Of a stretch of 36,746 nt of DNA, positions 7,585 to 16,704 are shown in pieces (the first letter of the stretch is position 1; each line of letters begins with the position of its first letter). This DNA comes from Burkholderiales bacterium. GTDB lineage: Bacteria; Pseudomonadota; Gammaproteobacteria; Burkholderiales; Burkholderiaceae_C. The stretch lies in the NCBI GenBank assembly GCA_026400105.1, contig JAPLPQ010000051.1:1-36746 (forward strand), in the 5' to 3' direction. The notes below the pieces were generated by a model that ran no database searches, was not told the DNA's origin, and was given only the letters and a program-made list of their open reading frames with translations. Made by a program: the position numbers and the translations under genes.

Positions 7585-8710
7585 GCCGGCCTCCGCTGGC
7601 TGGCGACAGACCTGACAGCCACAAATCAGGCAAATCAGGCAGCCACATTTGCGTAAGTAACAAGACTAGCGCGCCAAGCACGATCAGGCCAAGCGCACGC
7701 TCTGCCAGCGCGCAGGCCAATGCGGTATCGAGCGGCCCGGGCGCACGGCCGGTGGCGTTGAGCGTGTAGACCCCGGGCTTGCCGAGCCGGATGCCGAGCG
7801 CCAGCGCCAGCGCGCCCATCGGCCAGCCGCCGTTGGGCGAAGGCGTCAGGACCGCCTCGCGCCGCAGCCGCGCCAGCGACAAGCCACCCGCCACCAGCGC
7901 CAGCAGCAGCGCGCTCAGGCGCGCCGGCAGCCAGGACAGCAGATCGTCGGCATGCGCCGCCCATTTGCCGGCCCATTCCCAATGCCGCCCGCCGCGCTCG
8001 CCGCGATAGCCCCACATCGCGTCGGCCGTGTTGGCGAAACGGTAGAGCGCGGCGCCCGGCAGGCCCGCCACGGCAAACCAGAACAGCGGCGCGATGACCG
8101 AATCGTTCAGGTTCTCGGCCAGCGACTCGAGCGCGGTCTCGCGCACCTGCGACTCGCTCAACTGGGCCGTGTCGCGGCTGCAGAGCCAGGACAGGCGCTC
8201 GCGGCCCTGCTCGAGCGAGCTCGACAGCGCCGCCTCGACCGCCTGCACCTCACTCTTGAGCATGGCCCAGGCCAGCAGCGGCTTGAGCAGCAGTCCCAGC
8301 AGGATGGCAGCCGCCCAGCCGGGCAATTGCAGCAGCAGGGATTGCAGGCCAGCGGCCACGGCGAGCAAGACCGCGCCACCGGCACACCAGGCCAGCGCGC
8401 CCCGAGCGAAAGCGGCCAGATCAGTCTTGTCGACCGGGCTGCTGGCTGCGCAGGCGGTCTGGCACTCGGTGTGACTACCGGATTTGCTGCCGAATTGATC
8501 ACCGAATTGACTATCGGATGGATTTTCAGCCTGTTCGGTCGGGTACGTGCTGGCCAGCGGCGCGATGCGCTGCCCAACCCAGCCCAGGTAATTCCCGATC
8601 CAGACCACCGGATGCCAGCGCAGCGGCGGCTCGCCGAGCCAGCGGTCGATCGCCAGCGCCAGCAGCAGGGCCGGCGCCAGGATGAGCCCATCGAGCTCGC
8701 CGACCATCAT
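7577..8710 (-). CDS. cbiB: Adenosylcobinamide-phosphate synthase
   Basis: 377-residue inner-membrane protein (CbiB, also called CobD in Pseudomonas) that attaches aminopropanol phosphate to adenosylcobyric acid. Signatures include LAIDRWLGEPPLRWHPVVWIG at the N-terminus, the conserved ETALESLAENLNDSVIAPLFWF stretch, NTADAMWGYRGERGGRHWEWAGKWAAHADD, and LTPSPNGGWPMGALALALG. Residues about 53-98 form a polar, low-complexity insertion (rich in Ser, Gln, Asp) between the first helices; its DNA is more AT-rich and contains two CCGAATTGA copies. The family is usually about 310-325 residues, so the insertion explains the extra length. ATG at 8710 overlaps the bluB stop (ATGA), preferred over the ATG three bases on. 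Confidence 0.94.
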   Translation of the reverse strand: MMVGELDGLILAPALLLALAIDRWLGEPPLRWHPVVWIGNYLGWVGQRIAPLASTYPTEQAENPSDSQFGDQFGSKSGSHTECQTACAASSPVDKTDLAAFARGALAWCAGGAVLLAVAAGLQSLLLQLPGWAAAILLGLLLKPLLAWAMLKSEVQAVEAALSSSLEQGRERLSWLCSRDTAQLSESQVRETALESLAENLNDSVIAPLFWFAVAGLPGAALYRFANTADAMWGYRGERGGRHWEWAGKWAAHADDLLSWLPARLSALLLALVAGGLSLARLRREAVLTPSPNGGWPMGALALALGIRLGKPGVYTLNATGRAPGPLDTALACALAERALGLIVLGALVLLLTQMWLPDLPDLWLSGLSPASGGRHG

Positions 8711-9516
8711 GCGGGCAGGCCCTGATCGCCCAAAATGGCGACATCCGAAGCCGCAGCGGCGGACGAATCGAGCGAATCGAACAGGGTGCTGGCCTGGCCC
8801 CAGCCCTCGTCGAACACCAGCTCCGCCAGCGGCTGGCGGCTGGCCCAGCGCTGCTGCTGCAGCATCGGCTCGGCATAGAACTCGTGCACCGGGCCGAGGC
8901 AGAGCAAGGCGATCGGCTCGGCGCCTGGCGGCAGGCCCAGCAGGGACGCGAGCTCGGCCGGATCGAACAGCGAAACCCAGCCCATGCCCAGCCCCTCGGC
9001 GCGCGCGGCCAGCCACAGGTTCTGGATCGCGCAGCTGGCCGAGGCCAGGTCCATCTGCGGCAGCGTGCGGCGGCCGAAGACATGCCGCTCGCGCCCGTCG
9101 GCCAGGCAGACCACCAGCAGCTCGGCGGCGTCGAGCAGGCCCTCGACCTTGAGCCGCATGAACTCGTCCTCGCGCTGGCCGAGCGCGCGCGCGGTCTCGA
9201 GGCGCTCGCGCTCGACCGCCTGCCGCAGCTTCTCGCGCAGCGCGCGGTCCTGCACCCGGATGAAGCGCCAGGGCTGCATGAAGCCGACGCTGGGCGCCTG
9301 ATGCGCGGCCGTCAGCAGGCGGCGCAAGGTTTCGGGATCGACCTTGCCGCCGGCGAAATGGCGCATGTCGCGTCGCTCGAAGATCGCGCGGTAGACGGCC
9401 GCGCGCGCCTCGGGCCCGAACGCCTGCTTCGGCCTGGGCGCAGCGGCAGCGGAAGCGGCGGCCTCGGTGGCAGCAGCAGGGCCAGCACCGACGGCAGGCG
9501 ACGGGATCGTCTCCAT
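8707..9516 (-). CDS. bluB: 5,6-dimethylbenzimidazole synthase
   Basis: 269-residue flavin destructase of the nitroreductase fold that uses oxygen to turn FMNH2 into 5,6-dimethylbenzimidazole, the lower ligand of B12. Characteristic segments: AIFERRDMRHF at the start of the domain, AAHQAPSVGFMQPWRFI, DLASASCAIQNLWLAARAEGLGMGWVS, and the C-terminal WASRQPLAELVFDEGW. An Ala/Pro-rich lead of about 40 residues precedes the domain. The ATG at 9516 is chosen because it lies 5 nt after the cobO stop with GAGG nearby; a longer frame into cobO exists but looks spurious. BluB implies aerobic DMB production. Confidence 0.94.
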   Translation of the reverse strand: METIPSPAVGAGPAAATEAAASAAAAPRPKQAFGPEARAAVYRAIFERRDMRHFAGGKVDPETLRRLLTAAHQAPSVGFMQPWRFIRVQDRALREKLRQAVERERLETARALGQREDEFMRLKVEGLLDAAELLVVCLADGRERHVFGRRTLPQMDLASASCAIQNLWLAARAEGLGMGWVSLFDPAELASLLGLPPGAEPIALLCLGPVHEFYAEPMLQQQRWASRQPLAELVFDEGWGQASTLFDSLDSSAAAASDVAILGDQGLPA

Positions 9517-9521
9517 CGAGC

Positions 9522-10091
9522 TCAATCCTCGATGCCGCGCTGGGCCGGAATGCCGGCCTGGAAGGCATGCTTGACCATTCTCATCTCGGTCACGGTGTCG
9601 GCCAGCGCGACGATCTCCTCCGGGCAACGCCGGCCGGTCAGGCAGACATGGACCTGGCTGGGCCGGCTGTTCAGGGTGTCGAGCACGTCCTGCAGCGGCA
9701 GCCAGCCGTAGATCAGCGGATAGGTGACCTCGTCGAGCACGACCAGGAAATGTTCGCCCGACAGGATCGCGGCCCTGGCCTTCTGCCAGCCGTCGCGCGC
9801 GAGCTGGGCCGAGCGCTCGAGGTCCTGGCTCTTCCAGCTGAAGCCGTCGCCCAGGCCTTCGATCGGTATCCCGAGCTGCTCGAACATCCGGTGCTCGCCA
9901 AAGCGCGCCGACGGCACCTTCATGAACTGGAAGATCCGGACCGGCTTGCCGCGCCCATGCGCGCGCAGCGCCAGGCCGAAGGCGGCCGTGCTCTTGCCCT
10001 TGCCGTCGCCGGTGTTGACGATGACCAGGCCGCGGCGCTCGCCTTCGGCCTTCTCGTAGGGTTTTTCGGTCGGGGGGGTTTCGATCTGCAT
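9522..10091 (-). CDS. cobO: Corrinoid adenosyltransferase (CobO/BtuR type)
   Basis: 189-residue ATP:co(I)rrinoid adenosyltransferase that adds the 5'-deoxyadenosyl upper ligand. The P-loop [11 protein letters not shown] (residues about 26-35) is the family hallmark; also visible are [24 protein letters not shown], and [22 protein letters not shown]. Length and domain match BtuR/CobO with a short polar N-terminus. It lies 15 nt after btuD and 5 nt before bluB. Confidence 0.97.
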   Translation of the reverse strand: MQIETPPTEKPYEKAEGERRGLVIVNTGDGKGKSTAAFGLALRAHGRGKPVRIFQFMKVPSARFGEHRMFEQLGIPIEGLGDGFSWKSQDLERSAQLARDGWQKARAAILSGEHFLVVLDEVTYPLIYGWLPLQDVLDTLNSRPSQVHVCLTGRRCPEEIVALADTVTEMRMVKHAFQAGIPAQRGIED

Positions 10092-10106
10092 CTTGTCAAG
10101 TCCTGT

Positions 10107-10883
10107 TCATGTCATCGATGTGACCGGCAGCGCCACCCACTGCCCGGCCAGGGCGTGGATCGCGATCCGGTGCTCAAAAACCTGTTCCAGCGCGCGTTGC
10201 GTCGCGACCTCATGGCAGGCGCCATGGTGCGCGATCCGGCCCTGGCGCATCACGACCAGCTCGTCGGCATGCAGCGCGATCGAGATCTCGTGCAGCACGC
10301 TGACCACCGTGCGGCCGGCCGCGACCAGCTCGCGCACCAGCAGCAGCCAGTCGGCCTGGTGCGGCGGGTCCAGATTGGCCAGCGGCTCATCCATCAGCAG
10401 CACCTGGGCCTCGACCGCCAGCGCGCGCGCCAGCAGCACGCGCTGGCGCTCGCCGCCCGCCCGCTCGCCGAGCGCGCGCTCGCGCCATTCCCAGGCCTGG
10501 GTCTGGCGCAGAGCCCGCTCGACCGCCGCCAGGTCGGCCGGGCTGGCCGGCGCCAGCCAGGACTGATGCGGCAGCCGGCCCAGCATCGCGACGTCATGGA
10601 CCGTCAGGTCATCGGCGGCAGACTGGTTCTGGCCGAGCCAGGACAGGGCACGCGCGCGCTGCTGGCGCGGCCAGTCATGCAGCTCGCGCCCGAGCAGCTC
10701 GACTTGGCCGCTGTAGGGCAGCAGGCCGGCGATCGCACGCAGCAGGGTCGACTTGCCGGCGCCGTTGGGGCCGACGACGGCGGTCCAGCAGCCGGCGCGC
10801 AGCTCGAGGTCGATCTGGTGCAGGATGGGGATTCCACCCAGGCTTGCGCCCAGGCCGCGCACCGCGTAGGCCGGGGTGCTCAC
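10107..10883 (-). CDS. btuD: Vitamin B12 ABC transporter ATP-binding protein
   Basis: 258-residue ABC ATPase of the FecE/BtuD type. Walker A is GPNGAGKST (about residues 38-46), Walker B is VLLMDEPLANLD, and the switch His is in SVLHEISIAL. The signature reads ERAGGERQRV instead of the common LSGGQ; BtuD proteins often have GGE here, but the preceding Arg-Ala is unusual. It starts with GTG, since GTGA overlaps the btuC stop and no ATG is suitably placed. It energises BtuC for import of cobalamin or cobinamide delivered by BtuF. Confidence 0.93.
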   Translation of the reverse strand: MSTPAYAVRGLGASLGGIPILHQIDLELRAGCWTAVVGPNGAGKSTLLRAIAGLLPYSGQVELLGRELHDWPRQQRARALSWLGQNQSAADDLTVHDVAMLGRLPHQSWLAPASPADLAAVERALRQTQAWEWRERALGERAGGERQRVLLARALAVEAQVLLMDEPLANLDPPHQADWLLLVRELVAAGRTVVSVLHEISIALHADELVVMRQGRIAHHGACHEVATQRALEQVFEHRIAIHALAGQWVALPVTSMT

Positions 10884-11962
10884 AGCACGCCTCCGGCATT
10901 GAGTCCGCTGGTGCGGCGATGCATCAGCCACAGCAGATAGCCGCCGCCCAGCGCGGCCGTGACCACGCCGACCGGCAGCTCCTGCGGCGCAATGACCCAG
11001 CGCGCCAGCAGGTCGGCGCTGGCCAGCAGCACGCCACCCATCAGGCTGGCCAGCCACATCAGCTGCCGATGCGGCACCTTGAGCACGGCACGCACCAGAT
11101 GCGGAGCCGCCAGGCCGACGAAGGCGATCAGCCCGGTCTGCGCGACCGCGGTGCCGGTGGCCAGCGCCAGCACCGCGACCAGCGCGGCGCGCAGCGGCGC
11201 CAGCGGCAGGCCCAGGGTCTGCGCCGTCGCCTCGCCCAGGCTCAGGCCGTCGAGCACGCGCGCCAGCGCCGCGGCCAGCGCCATGCACAGGCACCAGCAG
11301 GCAAACATCAGGCCCCAGGAGGTCCAGCCGACAAAGCTGGTCGTGCCGAGCATGAAGGCCTGCATCGCCTGCAGCGAATCGGGCGAGAACAGCAGCACCA
11401 GCGAGGTCATCGCGCCCAGCACCACGCCGACGATGACGCCCGCCAGCAGCAGGCGCAGCGTATGACCGACGCCGCGCGCCAGCGCCAGCGTCAGCAGCAC
11501 GGCCAGCACCGCGCCGGCAAAGGCCGCGCCAGTCAGTCCGAGCCGGACCCAGACGCTGCCCGACAGCATGCTGAAAGTTGCGCCGTTCATCATGCTGCCA
11601 CCGCCCACCATGCCGGCGCCGCCACCGACGGCGGCCAGCGCGATCGCGACTCCGAGCGAAGCGCCCGAGGCACTGCCCAGCAAATAGGGATCGGCCAGCG
11701 GGTTGCGGAACAAGCCCTGTGCCAGCGCGCCCGCCAGCCCCAGCAGGCTGCCGGCAGCCCAGGCGCCCAGGGTGCGCGGCAGCCGGATTTCCCAGACGAT
11801 CTGCAACGCCATCGCGCGCTCGGCCGGATCGGCATTCGCATCGAGCAGCGGGCGCAGCAGGTTCTCGAAGCCGGCGCTGCCAATGCAGGTACCCAAGGCG
11901 GCCAGCAGCAGCCCGAGCAGCAGCAGGCCCCAGCCCAGCAGCGCCGCCTGGCGCAGCCTCAC
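10880..11962 (-). CDS. btuC: Vitamin B12 ABC transporter permease
   Basis: 360-residue FecCD-family permease with about ten hydrophobic helices. Recognisable segments: RLPRTLGAWAAGSLLGLAGALAQGLFRNPLADPYLLGSASGASLG (the family core), LAGVIVGVVLGAMTSL, and GLIAFVGLAAPHLVRAV, where the cytoplasmic loop contacts the ATPase. It overlaps btuF and btuD by 4 nt each. Context with BtuB, BtuF and the cob genes makes B12 the likely substrate over siderophores, which use the same permease family. Confidence 0.94.
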   Translation of the reverse strand: MRLRQAALLGWGLLLLGLLLAALGTCIGSAGFENLLRPLLDANADPAERAMALQIVWEIRLPRTLGAWAAGSLLGLAGALAQGLFRNPLADPYLLGSASGASLGVAIALAAVGGGAGMVGGGSMMNGATFSMLSGSVWVRLGLTGAAFAGAVLAVLLTLALARGVGHTLRLLLAGVIVGVVLGAMTSLVLLFSPDSLQAMQAFMLGTTSFVGWTSWGLMFACWCLCMALAAALARVLDGLSLGEATAQTLGLPLAPLRAALVAVLALATGTAVAQTGLIAFVGLAAPHLVRAVLKVPHRQLMWLASLMGGVLLASADLLARWVIAPQELPVGVVTAALGGGYLLWLMHRRTSGLNAGGVL

Positions 11963-12894
11963 GCCTTGCCCCCGGCCGTCCTGGGCGATGGCTTGACTGG
12001 TGACGGATCAGGCTTGACCACGCCGGGTGCCTTTTCGGCCAGACAGCGCGCCATCAGGCGCGCGCCGTCGGCCATGCGCGGCCCCGGGCGCACCAGCACG
12101 TCGGACTCGGCGACCGGGAAAATGCAGATCCGGCCCTCGCGCACGGCCCGGATGCCCTGCCAGCCCGGGCGCTGCAGCAGGCCCTCGGCGTTGCGCTCGC
12201 CGATCATGATCACGTCCGGGTTGGCGCGCACGATGTACTCGGGATTGAGCTTGGGGAAAGGCCCGAGGCTGGCCGGCAGGATGTTCCTGGCGCCGAGCCG
12301 GGCCAGGGTCTCGCCGATGAAGCTGCCCTCGCCTGCGCCATAAGGGCCACGGTTGACCTCGAAATAGACCCGCACCTGGCGCACGCTGGGCGGCAACGAT
12401 TGCGCGGCAGCCGAAACGCCGGCATCGATATGGCGCCAGATCTTCTGCGCGTCGGTCACCCCCAGCACCTGACCGACCTTGCCGAGCACGCGCTGCACAT
12501 CGGCATGGGTCTTGGGTTCGAGCGCCAGCACCGGAATGCCTAAAGCGACCAGCCGCTCGGCCGCGCGCGAGGAAGTCGCGGCCAGCACCAGGTCGGGCCG
12601 CAGCGCGACGATGGCCTCGATATTGGGGTCGAGTCCGCCGCCGACGCGCGGCAATTGCTTGATGCTCTCGGGCCAGGTCGAATAGCGGTCGACGCCGACC
12701 AGGCGCTGGCACTGGTCGAGCTGGCAGACCATCTCGGTCAGCGAAGGCAACAGGCTGACGATGCGCTGCGGCGTCCTGGCCAGCGTGACCGGACGGCCCC
12801 GGTCGTCGGGCAAGGTCAAGGCCCAGGCCGAAGCCGAGGCCCACAGGGAGCAGCCAGCCAGCAGCAGCAGGGTCAGCCAACGCCTCATCATCAT
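11959..12894 (-). CDS. btuF: Cobalamin-binding periplasmic protein
   Basis: 311-residue class-III substrate-binding protein with an N-terminal signal peptide (MMMRRWLTLLLLAGCSLWASASAWA-like; the Cys at about residue 15 could be a lipobox, but LLAGC followed by Ser makes either possible). The mature part has RIVSLLPSLTEMVCQL, VGVDRYSTWP, GGGLDPNIEAIVALRPDLVLA, and NPDVIMIGER, all typical of BtuF/FepB-like proteins. The C-terminus ends in a Lys/Pro/Ser-rich tail of about 20 residues. The first of three consecutive ATGs overlaps the cobU stop (ATGA). Confidence 0.93.
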   Translation of the reverse strand: MMMRRWLTLLLLAGCSLWASASAWALTLPDDRGRPVTLARTPQRIVSLLPSLTEMVCQLDQCQRLVGVDRYSTWPESIKQLPRVGGGLDPNIEAIVALRPDLVLAATSSRAAERLVALGIPVLALEPKTHADVQRVLGKVGQVLGVTDAQKIWRHIDAGVSAAAQSLPPSVRQVRVYFEVNRGPYGAGEGSFIGETLARLGARNILPASLGPFPKLNPEYIVRANPDVIMIGERNAEGLLQRPGWQGIRAVREGRICIFPVAESDVLVRPGPRMADGARLMARCLAEKAPGVVKPDPSPVKPSPRTAGGKA

Positions 12895-13463
12895 GCTTCG
12901 TCCTTCAGGGTCAGCGGCAGCCCGGCAGCCATCAGCGTGGCGCGCGCGCAGACAGCGGCGACCGCCTGGTTCAGCCGGCCCAGCATGTCGACGAAGGCGC
13001 GTACATCGCGCCCGAGCGGGATCACGCCCAGGCCGATCTCGTTGCCGACCAGCACGATCGGGCCTGGAGCCGCAACAATTGATTGCGTAAGTTTCATGAT
13101 TGAACTTTCGACGGCATCGGGCTGCAGGCCCTGTCCCTCGGCCGGCATCATCAGATGGGTCAGCCACAGCGTCAGGCAGTCGACCACCAGCAGGTGGTCG
13201 GGACGGCTGTGCTCGGTCAGGCATTCGGGCAGGCGCAGCGCCTCCTCGAGCGTGGCCAGGCCCGGCACCCGCTCAGCGCGATCGGACTGATGGCGCTCGA
13301 TGCGCGCGCGCATCTCGTCGTCCCAGGGCTGGGCCGTCGCGATCAGCGTCGCGCGATGCCCGGGCGCGGCCTGCAGCCAGGCGCGCGCCAGCAGCTCGGC
13401 CCGGCGCGACTTGCCGCTTTTCTGTCCGCCCAGGATCAGCTCGCTGCGCGCGACATTCAGCAC
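12891..13463 (-). CDS. cobU: Adenosylcobinamide kinase / adenosylcobinamide-phosphate guanylyltransferase
   Basis: 190-residue bifunctional CobU/CobP. It phosphorylates adenosylcobinamide and then transfers GMP to it, the activation step before CobS. Visible motifs: P-loop ELILGGQKSGKS (residues 8-19), RIERHQSDR with a His at about 58 in the place of the guanylylated His, LLVVDCLTLWLTHL, and IVLVGNEIGLGVIPLGRDVRAFVDMLGRLNQ. The start is taken as GTG at 13463: a perfect AGGAGG lies 5 nt upstream inside the cobB 3' end, while the longer upstream frame is a shadow of cobB. It overlaps btuF by 4 nt. Confidence 0.94.
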   Translation of the reverse strand: MLNVARSELILGGQKSGKSRRAELLARAWLQAAPGHRATLIATAQPWDDEMRARIERHQSDRAERVPGLATLEEALRLPECLTEHSRPDHLLVVDCLTLWLTHLMMPAEGQGLQPDAVESSIMKLTQSIVAAPGPIVLVGNEIGLGVIPLGRDVRAFVDMLGRLNQAVAAVCARATLMAAGLPLTLKDEA

Positions 13464-14806
13464 GAGGCCTCCTGCGGCAGGAACAGGCTCGCCGCCGCCT
13501 CGGGGCTGGACGGGAACCAGGGGTGGAAATAGCTGGCCTGGATCGGACCCAGGCGGTAGACCGACTCGCCCGCTCCCGGCGCGGCAATCATCCCGGGGCG
13601 CGCGGTACGGGCGCATTCGGGCAACTCAGTCGAGGCCGTCGAATAGTGGAAGGTATGGCCGCGCAAGGTGCCGGCCGGCAGTTCGAGCTGCTGCGGCCCC
13701 AGTGCCGCCAGGCGCTGCTGCAGCGTGACGCGTCCCGGCAGCAGACCCCACATCGGGTGCTCGATGCCCTGCTGGTCGACGATGGCATCGAACAGCGCCA
13801 TCATGCCGCCGCATTCGGCCCAGACCGGCTTGCCGGCCGCGACATGGGCACGCAAGCTTTCGCGCAGGCCGCCGTTGGCACCCAGGCGTTCGGCATGCAG
13901 CTCGGGGTAGCCGCCCGGCAGCCAGACCGCGTCGCAGGGCGGCAGCGCGGCGTCCCGCAGCGGCGAGAAACAGACCAGCTCGGCGCCAAGCGCGCGCAGC
14001 AGGTCGAGATTGGCCTGGTAGATGAAGCAGAACGCCGCGTCGCGCGCGACCGCGATCCGCTGCCCAGCCAGCAAGGGCGGCACCGGGTCGCGCTGAGGGG
14101 CTGGCGTAAAATCGACCGCCCAGCGCTGCAGCGCGGCCGCATCCATCTGGCCCAGCGGCGTCGCAGCCAGGGCGTCGGCTGCGGCGTCGAGCCGCTCCAT
14201 GGCATCCTCGAGCTCGGTCGCCACCGTCAGGCCCAGGTGGCGCTCGGGCAGGGTCAAGGCCGGGTTGCGCAGCAGCGCGCCGAGCCAGTGCTCGGGCGCC
14301 ACGCCCTGCTCCAGCATCCTGCCATGGCCCGCGCTGGCGACACGGTTGGCCAGCGCACCGGCCCAGGGCAGACCGGGCCGGTAATGCTGCAGACCGAAGG
14401 CCAGCGCAGCGAAAGTGCCGGCCATGGCCGAGGCATCGATCACCGCCAGCACCGGCAGACCGAAGCGCTGCGCCAGATCGGCCGCGCTCGGGTTGCCATC
14501 GAACAGCCCCATCACGCCCTCGACGATGATCAGGTCAGCGTCTTGCGCCGCCGCCTGCAGCCGGGCCCGCACATCGGCCTCGCCCGTCATCCAGAGGTCG
14601 ATCTGGTAAACGGAATAGCCACTGGCGAGCTGGTGCCAGAACGGGTCGAGAAAGTCCGGACCGCACTTGAAGACCCGCACCCGCCGCCCCTGGCGCGCAT
14701 GCAGGCGCGCCAGCGCCGAGGTGATGGTGGTCTTGCCCTGGCCGGAGGCCGGGGCCGCGACCAGGATGGCGGGACAGCGAACGGCGGCTGACGCGGTATC
14801 GATCAT
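13457..14806 (-). CDS. cobB: Cobyrinate / hydrogenobyrinate a,c-diamide synthase
   Basis: 449-residue amidotransferase (CobB/CbiA) that amidates the a and c carboxylates with glutamine and ATP. The N-terminal ATP-binding domain has APASGQGKTT (about residues 18-27) and KCGPDFLDPFWH. The C-terminal glutamine amidotransferase domain has LPGGYPELHAERL, the nucleophile Cys in VWAECGGMMAL, GHTFHYS, and QASYFHPWF. This is the earliest pathway step encoded here, so the operon starts at the a,c-diamide level. The start lies 18 nt after btuB. Confidence 0.95.
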   Translation of the reverse strand: MIDTASAAVRCPAILVAAPASGQGKTTITSALARLHARQGRRVRVFKCGPDFLDPFWHQLASGYSVYQIDLWMTGEADVRARLQAAAQDADLIIVEGVMGLFDGNPSAADLAQRFGLPVLAVIDASAMAGTFAALAFGLQHYRPGLPWAGALANRVASAGHGRMLEQGVAPEHWLGALLRNPALTLPERHLGLTVATELEDAMERLDAAADALAATPLGQMDAAALQRWAVDFTPAPQRDPVPPLLAGQRIAVARDAAFCFIYQANLDLLRALGAELVCFSPLRDAALPPCDAVWLPGGYPELHAERLGANGGLRESLRAHVAAGKPVWAECGGMMALFDAIVDQQGIEHPMWGLLPGRVTLQQRLAALGPQQLELPAGTLRGHTFHYSTASTELPECARTARPGMIAAPGAGESVYRLGPIQASYFHPWFPSSPEAAASLFLPQEASC

Positions 14807-14824
14807 TTCAACAGGCTTTCAGGC

Positions 14825-16648
14825 TCACTTCGGCGACCATTTGAGGCCCAGATAGAACAGGCGACCCGGCGTGTAGTAGCCGTTGGCCAGCTGATAGTCC
14901 TTGTCGGCCAGGTTGTCGACCCGAGCCTGCAGCGTGAAGTCGCGCGCCACTTCGGTGCTGGCGTGCAGGTTGAACAAGCCGTAGCCGCCCAGGGCCTTCT
15001 TGTTGTCCTTGTCGTCGTAGCGCTGCCCCGACAGCTGCAGCTCGGCACCGAGCTGCCAGCGGTCCAGGCGCGTATCGGCCGCCAGCGTGGCATGCCGGCG
15101 CGAACGGCGCGCCAGCAGCTTGCCGGTATCGAGATCACGCGGGTTTTGCAGGTCGAGCGAGGCGCTCAGGTTGAAGCCCGCCAGCGAACGGGAGCCCGAC
15201 AGCGTCAGGCCCTCGAGCCGGGCCCGCTTGGTGTTGGCGTAGCAACCGGGATACTCGCCGCTGCCGTTGACACAGCTGCCCGATCCGCTGACATAGTTGA
15301 TCAGGTCGTCGATCTGGTTGCGATAGAGCACGACGCCGAAGCGGGTCGACTGCAGCGCATAGTTCAGGCCGAGCTCGAAGTTGCGCGCCGTCTCGGGACG
15401 CAGGCTCGGATCACCGTAGATGCTGAAGCGCTGGAACAGGGTCGGCGAACGGAAGGCATTGCCGGCCGAGACGCTGGCACGCCAGTTCGGGGCAAAGGCG
15501 TAGGCGTAGGAGGCGCTGCCGGTGTCCTGACCACCGAATTCGCTGTCCTCGTCATGGCGCAGATTGAGCTGCAGCGTATGTGCCTGGTGCCGCAAGCCGT
15601 AGCCCAGCGCCAGTCCGTCCTGGGAACGATCGGTCAGGACCGGCGTGGTGGTGGCGTTGTTGAGCCGATCCTCGCGCCGCTCGAACGCTGCCGTCAGCAA
15701 CTGGGCGCCGATGCGGTATTCGTTCTGCCACAGGTAGCTGCGCACCTGGGTGTCGGTCAGATAGGGCGAGGGCTGGGTTTCATAGCGATCCTTGCCTTCG
15801 GTGAAACCGATCCGGGTCGAATAGGCCTCGCTCCACTGCGACTGCCAGTTCATCCCAAGGCTTTGCAGATGATGCAGGTTGTGGTCGTCAGTGGTCTTGC
15901 TGGCGTCATAGCGCGAGTCGGACCAGCTGTCGAGCAAGTTGGCTTCGAGCCGCTGCTCGGGCGACAGCTGCAGGCCCAGGCGCGCATTGGCGGAGCGGTT
16001 CAGATAGCCGTCGCGGTCGGGATTGCTGGCGGCCTTGGCATTGAAACCCGAACTGGTTTCGCGCGTCAGGCCGAAGGAATAGTCGAAGCCCTGCTGCGCG
16101 CCGCTGAAGCCGGCGTCGAGCTTGGCGGTGCGCTGGTTGCCCAGACCTAGGCCCAGATAAGGCGTGAAAGCGCCCTCGCCCTTGCGGGTGAAGATCTGCA
16201 CCACGCCCGCGATCGCGTCCGAGCCGTAGATCGCGCCCGCCGGCCCGCGCAGGACCTCGATCCGGTCGATCTGCGCCAGCGGGATCGCTTCCCAGGGCGC
16301 GCCACCAGTGGACTGGGAGTCGATCCGCACGCCGTCGAGGTAGACCGCGGTGAAGCGCGTATCCGCCCCGCGCAGGAAGACACTGGTGGTGCCGCCAATG
16401 CCGCCGTTGCGCGAGATCTCGATGCCCGGCACGCGCGCCAGCACATCGGCCAGGCCAGTCGCGCCGCTGCGCTCGATCGCCTCGCGGTCGATCAGGCTGA
16501 CATCGGCCACGACATCGGTCAGCGGCTGGGCGACTCGCGTGGCGGTCACCACGACGTCCTTGAGTTGCTGCTGCGCCAGCGCAGGGAATGCGGCGGCCAG
16601 CGCCAGGTTGAGCACGGCCAGATTTGCAGGAAAACTGCTGAATTTCAT
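14825..16648 (-). CDS. btuB: TonB-dependent vitamin B12 outer-membrane receptor
   Basis: 607-residue BtuB with a signal peptide of about 25 residues ending ALA, then a TonB box region (KDVVVTATR) just after cleavage. The plug domain has IERSGATGLADVLARVPGIEI, GGTTSVFLRGADTRFTAVYLDGVRI, and IEVLRGPAGAIYGSDAIAGVVQI. A 22-strand-type barrel with many aromatic alternations follows. The last residues are FYLGLKWSPK, so the protein ends in Lys and not the usual terminal Phe/Trp of outer-membrane barrels. It is the first gene of the operon and lies directly behind the cobalamin riboswitch. Confidence 0.96.
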   Translation of the reverse strand: MKFSSFPANLAVLNLALAAAFPALAQQQLKDVVVTATRVAQPLTDVVADVSLIDREAIERSGATGLADVLARVPGIEISRNGGIGGTTSVFLRGADTRFTAVYLDGVRIDSQSTGGAPWEAIPLAQIDRIEVLRGPAGAIYGSDAIAGVVQIFTRKGEGAFTPYLGLGLGNQRTAKLDAGFSGAQQGFDYSFGLTRETSSGFNAKAASNPDRDGYLNRSANARLGLQLSPEQRLEANLLDSWSDSRYDASKTTDDHNLHHLQSLGMNWQSQWSEAYSTRIGFTEGKDRYETQPSPYLTDTQVRSYLWQNEYRIGAQLLTAAFERREDRLNNATTTPVLTDRSQDGLALGYGLRHQAHTLQLNLRHDEDSEFGGQDTGSASYAYAFAPNWRASVSAGNAFRSPTLFQRFSIYGDPSLRPETARNFELGLNYALQSTRFGVVLYRNQIDDLINYVSGSGSCVNGSGEYPGCYANTKRARLEGLTLSGSRSLAGFNLSASLDLQNPRDLDTGKLLARRSRRHATLAADTRLDRWQLGAELQLSGQRYDDKDNKKALGGYGLFNLHASTEVARDFTLQARVDNLADKDYQLANGYYTPGRLFYLGLKWSPK

Positions 16649-16704
16649 GAAATGGAACGAGAACGAATGCCCTCACCGCCTTCCCCGACGGTGCATGAGC
16701 GTCA

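Noticed and set aside
10390-10480. BtuD ATPase judged inactive because of the odd ERAGGE signature
   Set aside because: Walker A, Walker B, Gly-Gly of the signature and switch His are intact, and the operon context is complete; probably just a divergent signature.
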